This document shows, one piece after another, positions 57,701 to 64,000 of a stretch of DNA of 64,000 nucleotides. The notes below the pieces were generated by a model. That model was given only the letters and a program-made list of their open reading frames with translations. It did not search any database and had not been told where the DNA came from. The translations under genes were made by a program, and so were the position numbers. The number at the start of each line of letters is the position of its first letter. The first letter of the stretch is position 1. The stretch covers positions 24,115,501 to 24,179,500 of the forward strand of contig CM050454.1 of assembly GCA_027563935.2 (NCBI GenBank), given 5' to 3'. This DNA is from Costus lasius (lineage: Eukaryota; Streptophyta; Magnoliopsida; Zingiberales; Costaceae).

Positions 57701-58047
57701 AATAAGGTCTAATTAATTAACTTACAATTTACAACCCATAAATCCTAATTAATTTATCATGGACAACCAATAATAATTTATCATAAATTAACAGCCAATA
57801 ATCAAATCAATAATCTCTAATTAATTTACAATAAATTAACAACCAAATAAACTCAAATCCATTAATTACAAATTAACAATCAATAAATCAGTTAATTAAC
57901 AACAAAATCTCTAGTTAATTTATCATAAATTAATAATCAATACTCAGGAATAATAACTCAGTCAATAATTTTATTTACATCAATAATTTATCATAATTTA
58001 TCATAGAAAATAATGCTTACCAGAACTTAAGATCCTTGGATCTTACA
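54793..58047 (-). repeat. T2 LTR 3 (right; outer 5' LTR on minus strand)
   Basis: 3255 bp, matching LTR 1 throughout by reading, including G at 55848. Subrepeats are at 55738-56091. It is followed directly by the TSD GTTCT. Confidence 0.95.
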
Positions 58048-58052
58048 GTTCT
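58048..58052. repeat. right TSD GTTCT of T2
   Basis: Second copy of the T2 target duplication. A4 gag resumes after it. Confidence 0.95.
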
Positions 58053-61000
58053 TAAGGCAGAGAGGAAACTGTATGTCCTCGAGACGGCTATACCGCCTCA
58101 ACCCGCTGCGAACGCCGCAAGGGCGGTTCGTGATGCCTATGAAAAGCACGTCAATGATAGCATTGATGTCCCTTGCCTGATGCTAGCGTCTATGACGCCA
58201 CCGCTGCAGCGTCAGCATGAGGATATGTCGGCTATAGAGATTATAGCGAACCTCAAGATGCTGTATGCTGCACAGGCGAGGACTGAACGCTATAATCTGA
58301 CCAAGCTTTTCTTTCAGAGCAAACTGGCTGAAGGGAGCCCAGTGGGAGCTCACGTGCTCAAGATTATTGGGCACAAGGAGGCTCTGGAGAAACTGGGGCA
58401 TACCGTCAACCAGGAGCTTGCTGTAGACATTATTCTGCAGTCTCTCCCGCCCTCTTTCGATGCGTTCATTATTAACTTTAATATGAACAAAATCGATTGT
58501 ACTCCGGCAGAGCTGCTGAATATGCTCTTGACTACTGAGGAGACTCTGAAGGGAAAGCCTTCAACCTCTGTCTTAATGGTTCCTTCCAGGAACAAGAAGA
58601 AGGGGAAGAAGGGCAAAGCCCCTGTCAAGAACTACAGTAAGGCTCTGAAACAGAAGGTTAAGCGGTCAAAGGACAACAGGTGTTTCCACTGTGGCCAGCT
58701 GGGTCACTAGAAAAAGGACTGTAAAGCGCTCCAAGGAGATAAGAGGGGAAGCATCCCTTCTGGCTCAGGTATATACGTGACGGAAGTCATGGTTTCATCT
58801 TCTTCTATTTCATGGGTGTTGGACACTGCATGTGGAGTTCACATTTGTTCAAATGTACAGGAACTCAAGAGAAGAAGACAGGTGGGACAGTATGAGGTGG
58901 ACCTACGCGTTGGAAACGGGGCACGGGTTGCTGCTGTTGCTGTAGGGGATTATTACATCTCATTACCATCTAGCATTGTATTAGAATTAAACAATTGTTA
59001 TTTTGTACCCAGTATTACCAAAAATATTATCTCTATTCCTGCTCTTGTCAGGAAAGGGTTTTCCTTTGAATGCAAGATTTCAAAGTGTTATCTTACTCTT
59101 GATAATATTGTTTATGCTACTGGTTCAATTAACAATGGGTTATTCATGTTGGACATGGAATATTCTATGCAAAATATTGATAATAAGAAAGCCAAGTATG
59201 CTGATGACAGCACCTTGTTATGGCATAGTCGTTTAGGCCATATTAACAAGAAGCGCATTAAGCGGTTGCATGATCATGGACTGCTGGGATCATTCTCCTG
59301 TGAGGAGATTGATACATGCAAAGCTTGTTTAATGGGTAAAATGACGAAGGCTCCTTTTCCTAACAAAGGTCAAAGGGCTTCAGGTTTACTTGACCTTATA
59401 CACAGTGATGTGTGTGGGCCATTTAGTAAACATGCCAGAGGTGGCTATCAGTACTTCATTACCTTTACTGATGATTTCAGTAGATATGGGTATGTCTATC
59501 TTATGAGACATAAGAGTGAATCTTTTGACAAGTTCAAAGAGTTCAAGAATGAAGTACAGAATCAGCTAGGCCGAAATATCAAGGCACTTCGTTCTGATCG
59601 AGGTGGAGAATACCTGAGTCATGCGTTTACTGACTATCTAAAGGAGTGTGGGATTATCTCACAGCTCACTCCGCCAGGAACACCGCAATGGAATGGTGTG
59701 TCCGAGAGGAGAAATAGAACGTTACTTGATATGGTTCGTTCTATGATGAGTCAGGCTACTCTTCCTTACTCCTTTTGGGGATTTGCACTGGAAACAGCTG
59801 CAAAGGTACTAAACCGAGTGCCATCCAAGGCCGTTTCAAAGACTCCATATGAATTATGGTATGGGAAATAGCCTAGCTTGACATTTATTAAGATCTGGGG
59901 TTGCGAGGCTTATGTCAAAAAGCTCGCCTCTGGGAAACTGGAGAGCAGATCTGACAAATGCATCTTTGTCGGTTACCCTAAGGAAACTAAGGGTTATTAT
60001 TTCTACGATCCCAAAGAGAACAAGGTATTTGTTGCTCGAATGGCCATATTTCTTGAGAAGGAGTTTCTTCTGCAAGAGGCCAGTGGGAGAGAAATAAAGC
60101 TGGATGAGAATCCAGAGGAAGGACAAAGTAGTCAAGCACAGTTGGATGAGCCTGAGCCGGTAGAACAGGTTATTGAACAACCTGAGGCTCAGATATCACG
60201 GGAACCGCGTAGATCGGGAAGGATCCGTCGACAGCCTGAGCGCTATGACGGAGTCTACATCATTGACAATGATGAACCCCTCACTTATGCGGATGCGGTC
60301 AGTGGACCGGAGTCAGCTAGATGGCTTGAAGCTATGCGAGTCGAAATGGACTCCATGTCAGATAACCAAGTCTGGGATTTGGTTGATCCGCCTCCGGGAG
60401 TAATCCCTATAGGCTGTAAATGGATCTTCAAGAAGAAGATTGACATGGATGGTAACGTGGTTACCTATAAAGGCAGGCTAGTTGCGAAAGGTTTCAAACA
60501 AATCTACGGGATAGATTATGATGAAACTTTCTCACCTGTAGCCATGTTCAAGTCTATTCGGATTCTTTTCGCGATAGCAGCATATTACGATTATGAGATC
60601 TGGCAGATGGATGTGAAAACTGCTTTCCTTAATGGAAAACTGGATGAGGATGTGTACATGACACAACCTGAAGGTTTCACTAATCCAGCAGATCGTCATA
60701 AAATATGCAAGTTAAAGAAGTCCATTTATGGACTTAAACAAGCATCTAGAAGCTGGAATATTCGTTTTGATGAATCAATCTCTGAGTTTGGCTTCATCAA
60801 GAACGAGGATGACCCGTGTGTATATAAGAGGTTTAGTGGGAGCGTGATTACTTTCCTAGTCCTCTACGTCGATGATATCTTAATCATTGGAAACTATATT
60901 CCTGAACTGCATGCTGTTAAAGCATGGTTAGGAAAATGTTTTCAGATGAAAGATTTAGGAGAAGCAGCCTATGTATTAGGTGTGAAGATCTACAGGGATA

Positions 61001-61848
61001 GATCTAAGAGGCTTCTCGGGCTGTGCCAGAGTACTTACATCGATAAAGTCCTAGAGAGATTCCATTTAGAGAATTCTAAAAGAGGGTATCTTCCAGTCAG
61101 ACATGGTCTGAATCTTTCGAAGGGTCAGTGTCCACAAACACAGACTGAGAAAGATGAAATGGACAATACGCCTTATGCTTCGGCTATTGGGTCCATTATG
61201 TATGCGATGTTGTGCACTCGCCCAGACGTCGCTTACGGGTTAAGCGTGACCAGTCGATTCCAAAGTAATCCAGGTCAGGCACACTGGATTGCGGTCAAGA
61301 ACATTTTAAAATATCTGCGGAGGACCAAAGATATGTTCTTGATATATGGTGGTCAGGAAGAACTCAGTATAGAAGGATATACTGACGCTTCGTTCCAGTC
61401 GGACCAGGATGATTTTCGATCGCAATCAGGCTATGTTTTTAGCTTGAATGGTGGAGCAGTGGTGTGGAAGAGTTTCAAACAGTTAACTGTTGCTGATTCC
61501 ACAACAGAAGCCGAGTATGTTGCAGCCTCGGAAGCATCCAAGGAGGCAGTGTGGATTCGTAAGTTCATTAAGGAACTTGGTGTCGTTCCTTCGAGTGCAG
61601 ATCCTTTGGTTATCTTCTGTGATAACACTGGAGCAATCGCACAAGCAAAGGAACCACGGTCGCACCAGAAGTCCAAGCACATACAGAGACGGTTTCACTT
61701 GATCCGGGAGATCATTGATCATGGCGAGATCAAAATCTGCAAGGTTCATACAGACGACAATCTGGCTGACCCGCTTACCAAGCCTCTGGCGCAGCAGAAG
61801 CATGAGAAGCACTGTAATAATATGGGTTTGAGATTTCTCAACCATTAG
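58053..61848 (+). pseudogene. gag-pol: Gag-Pol of A4 internal region 2 (two nonsense codons)
   Basis: Continues Gag from AERKLYVLETA to the zinc knuckle, where TAG (58708-58710) replaces the Trp codon exactly as in internal region 1. The frame then runs through protease (DTACG) and integrase (D, D, E; SERRNR) to a second stop, TAG at 59869-59871, where A1 has CAG in YGKQPSL. Beyond this the frame is open through RT (YVDD) and RNase H (TDAS) to the normal stop. No frameshift is seen. With two stops and T2 in its gag it cannot make a full polyprotein. It shares GIYVTEVMVSS and KDNRCFHC with internal region 1 but not with A1 or A2. Confidence 0.93.
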
Positions 61849-61857
61849 ATTAAGTGC

Positions 61858-61867
61858 AAGTGGGAGA
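61858..61867 (+). promoter_or_regulatory. polypurine tract of A4 internal region 2
   Basis: AAGTGGGAGA one base before the outer 3' LTR. Confidence 0.85.
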
Positions 61868-61868
61868 T

Positions 61869-63589
61869 TGTTGGGGTATGCCCTTAAGGCTAATGTTTGA
61901 GGCCTTGGGATTCCATGAGTATCATGTATATAAACTCTTTTGTTTATAAAGGCAATGGTTGTTATTCAGGTTGTTACATTGTCTGCTGCAATATGTGTAC
62001 TTCTGAATAATGTCTCAAAGCTGTTCAGCTAGGCTGACATGCAGTTAAGTCCTTAGTCGAGATATCTTGGTGAACATGAGACAGCCTTGATATGATTGAG
62101 ACTAATGTGTGTTCTAATCTTATAGGATGCTTCGAGCATGGAATAAGATGTAGACTCATAGGTACATTGGATGTACTGGACAGACCCTATTAGGATATTC
62201 AATTGCTTGTCACAATGTGAATAATCCTTATGCAACAAGTGGCACATGTCCTCTGACTTGAGATCACTTGTGTTTCTAAATGATGATTGTCATTGTTTTG
62301 AGGTAGTTCAATATCATTTGAAATATAATGGTTATAGACTATCTTGGATAATGATCATGAGTCAGGTTAGGACACTAGTGATAGATATAGGATTGCCGTC
62401 TCCTTAATTGGAGTGAGATGTTCTGAAGGGGCCCCCCCTTAAATGAGATGATTGAGAAAGTGTATGGCCATACCTAGGTGAATATGTTCATCTGATCTAA
62501 TCATGCTCATCATATTGGAGTCACAGGCTTGACACGCTTGTCCAATAAAAACATCCAGTGGCAAAGGAAACATGTATGCCTAGTGAAGTGGATTCACACT
62601 TGTGCCGTGGTTTGGGTGTGGTCTTGGAAGACTCTTTCCTTTATATCGGGAGACAGTGATGTGTTGCTAGATACCCCTCACTGATCGTGATAACGTGAGT
62701 TATCGTTACCGACATTTAAAGGAAACCCTCAGGGTCGCACAATTTGATGATATGGCTTACTTAAGTCAGATCGTGTGGACTGAATTGTTTCGGTTCAGTT
62801 TAAAGGGATTTAATCTCTGATTGTAAGTGAGATCTGGTCTGATCATGTTTGATTGGTTAGGGCTCAAGATCGGTAAGCTTCGATCGAGAGAGTTGATGCT
62901 AGATCGGTGAGATCAGTAGCATCAAAAGATGAACGGTCAGATCTTGAACCTTAGGGTTTAGTTTGATCTGGACCAATTCTTGGGCTGATTTGGTTTGGTC
63001 GTTGGACCAACTAAATTGAACCGGCTCATATGTGAGCGCTTGGTTCATATGAGAGAAGAGATATGCGGTTGGTTCACTTCATGTGAACGCATAACGCATG
63101 TATTGAAGTCTTGCTAATTTTGGCATTTCGGTTTTTCCAATGTGATGAACGTCTCAACGTTCGATCACAAGACTTCTCTAACGCTCGTCTCTCCTTTGCT
63201 CTTGACAAAACACACACTCTTGCGTGGTGTAAGTTGACGAGAAGAAGGATCGGCCAAGATAGACTTCATCATCCCCTTCCATTCGACAAGGAAGCTTGGG
63301 TGCCTTGCTAGCACAAGGGACGCCAAGGAAGTAAGCGATCTTCATCTTGTGTGTGAACTTTTGGAGGAGATCAAAGTTGCTCTCTTCTTCCAACGCACCA
63401 TCCAAGCGATGGCCATGGTATGGATCTTATCCAATCTTTGCAAGTTGATCATTGAAACATACATGCGATCATAGAGAACCTAGATTCCGCAAGAAAAGGT
63501 TTTACATGCGCCTATTAAGGTTTGCGCCCCCCTCTTGAAAGGGGTACTCACAATAGGTTTGCGCCCCCCTCTTGAAAGGGGTTCTCACA
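61869..63589 (+). repeat. 3' LTR of A4 (1721 bp)
   Basis: Begins TGTTGGGGTATGCCC and ends GGTTCTCACA, followed by TSD CTGCG. It matches the 5' LTR (33812-35532) apart from about ten substitutions counted by eye. It includes the 37-bp end duplication. Confidence 0.95.
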
Positions 63590-63594
63590 CTGCG
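63590..63594. repeat. right TSD CTGCG of A4
   Basis: Second copy of the A4 target duplication. Confidence 0.95.
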
Positions 63595-64000
63595 AACGCC
63601 ACAAGGGCGGTTCGCGATGCCTATGAAAAGCATGTCAATGATAGCATTGATGTTGCTTGCCTGATGCTAGCGTCTATGACGCCACCGCTGCAGCGTCAGC
63701 ATGAGGATATGTCTGCTATAGAAATTATAGCGAACCTCAAGATGCTGTATGCTGCACAGGCGAGGACAGAATGCTATAATTTGACTAAGCTGTTCTTTCA
63801 GAGCAAACTGGCTGAAGGGAGCCCAGTGGGAGCTCACGTGCTCAAGATGATTGGGCACAAGGAGGCTCTGGAGAAACTGGGGCATACCATCAATCAGGAG
63901 CTTGCTGTAGACATTATTCTGCAGTCTCTCCCGCCCTCTTTCGATGCGTTCATTATTAATTTTAATATGAACAAGATCGATTGTACTCCGGCAGAGCTGC
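63595..64000 (+). pseudogene. gag: Gag of A3 resumed after A4 (continues past window)
   Basis: The frame follows in phase from A3 gag codon 49: NATRAVRDAYEKHVNDSIDVA, the Gag domain (one change, ECYNLTKLFF where the A4 copies have ERYNLTKLFF), then QSLPPSFDAFIINFNMNKIDC. It is open to the last base. The remainder of gag-pol should follow downstream. Confidence 0.92.

Larger units (their letters stand above)
39781..58047 (-). mobile_element. Tekay-type gypsy tandem array T2: three LTRs and two internals in one TSD
   Basis: The minus-strand order is LTR (58047-54793), internal (54792-50542), LTR (50541-47287), internal (47286-43036), LTR (43035-39781). The repeat period is exactly 7506 bp. Each LTR is 3255 bp. 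The two internals look identical, and the LTRs differ at one site that I noticed (48342). The array has one TSD pair, so it either integrated once or grew after integration by LTR-LTR exchange. Confidence 0.93.
33812..63589 (+). mobile_element. Angela-type copia element A4, chimeric three-LTR structure hosting T2
   Basis: A4 is one insertion bounded by CTGCG on each side and by 1721-bp outer LTRs that share a unique 37-bp end duplication. Inside, in order, are internal region 1 with most of pol deleted (35533-38733), a truncated diverged LTR (38734-about 39449), the end of a leader and gag start (about 39450-39780), the T2 array, and internal region 2 with nearly all of gag-pol (58053-61868). 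About ten differences separate the outer LTRs by eye. Confidence 0.9.
17871..64000 (+). mobile_element. Angela-type copia element A3, hosting T1 and A4, continues past window end
   Basis: The A3 pieces are: 5' LTR 17871-19304 plus 31638-31902 (1699 bp joined), primer site, leader, gag 33665-33811, and gag 63595-64000. The intervening DNA is T1 (in the LTR) and A4 (in gag), each bounded by a 5-bp TSD of A3 sequence. The gag frame continues correctly across the A4 insertion. The rest of pol and the 3' LTR should lie right of the window. Confidence 0.9.

Overview
The window is wall-to-wall LTR retrotransposon sequence from a flowering-plant nuclear genome. I see no host gene, tRNA, rRNA or CRISPR array. 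The features are Ty1/copia polyproteins (order gag, protease, integrase, RT, RNase H), Ty3/gypsy chromovirus polyproteins (order gag, protease, RT, RNase H, integrase, chromodomain-like tail), initiator-Met-tRNA primer sites, polypurine tracts, TG...CA LTRs and 5-bp target-site duplications (TSDs). The copia elements look like the Angela/BARE clade (LTRs opening TGTTGG...TATGCCC, about 1.7 kb; typical gag start). The gypsy elements look like the Tekay/Del clade (LTRs of 2.9-3.3 kb, polyprotein ending in an '[17 protein letters not shown]' tail). The species cannot be fixed from this sequence.

Names used here: A1-A4 are Angela elements, A5 is an Angela solo LTR, D1 and D2 are a diverged Angela-like subfamily, and T1 and T2 are Tekay elements. 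The window holds two nested stacks. Left stack (1-16172): A1 sits in the gag of A2, A2 sits in the gag of D1 (minus strand), and D1 sits in the pol of D2 (plus strand). Only the right-hand parts of A1, A2, D1 and D2 are visible; the left halves must lie upstream. A 1.7-kb stretch I cannot assign follows (16173-17870). Right stack (17871-64000, running off the end): A3 carries T1 in its 5' LTR (19305-31632, TSD GCTAG), and T1 carries the solo LTR A5 (27210-28901, TSD ATATG). A3 also carries A4 in its gag (33812-63589, TSD CTGCG), and A4 carries T2 in its gag (39781-58047, TSD GTTCT). Every complete insertion has matching TSDs, so the nesting order is firm.

Two elements are structurally abnormal. 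T2 is a tandem LTR-internal-LTR-internal-LTR array (period 7506 bp) inside one TSD. Both internals carry the same two gag deletions, and the three LTRs are almost identical. A4 also has three LTRs inside one TSD, but its middle LTR is truncated and from a diverged copy, its first internal has lost most of pol, and the deletion junction carries a 19-bp filler copied from the LTR.

The most novel signal is in the long untranslated leaders of A3 and A4 (about 1.75 kb each). These hold a series of small hairpins, including three that share the same CUGCGA loop and a longer stem with a T-A to C-G compensatory change between copies. Three more hairpins keep their position and pairing between the A and D subfamilies despite stem changes. 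These are candidate packaging, dimerisation or translation signals of the retrotransposon RNA. Only A1 (in its visible part) keeps an uninterrupted gag-pol frame with standard catalytic motifs. A2 is intact from the zinc knuckle onward, and the others carry stops, deletions or insertions.
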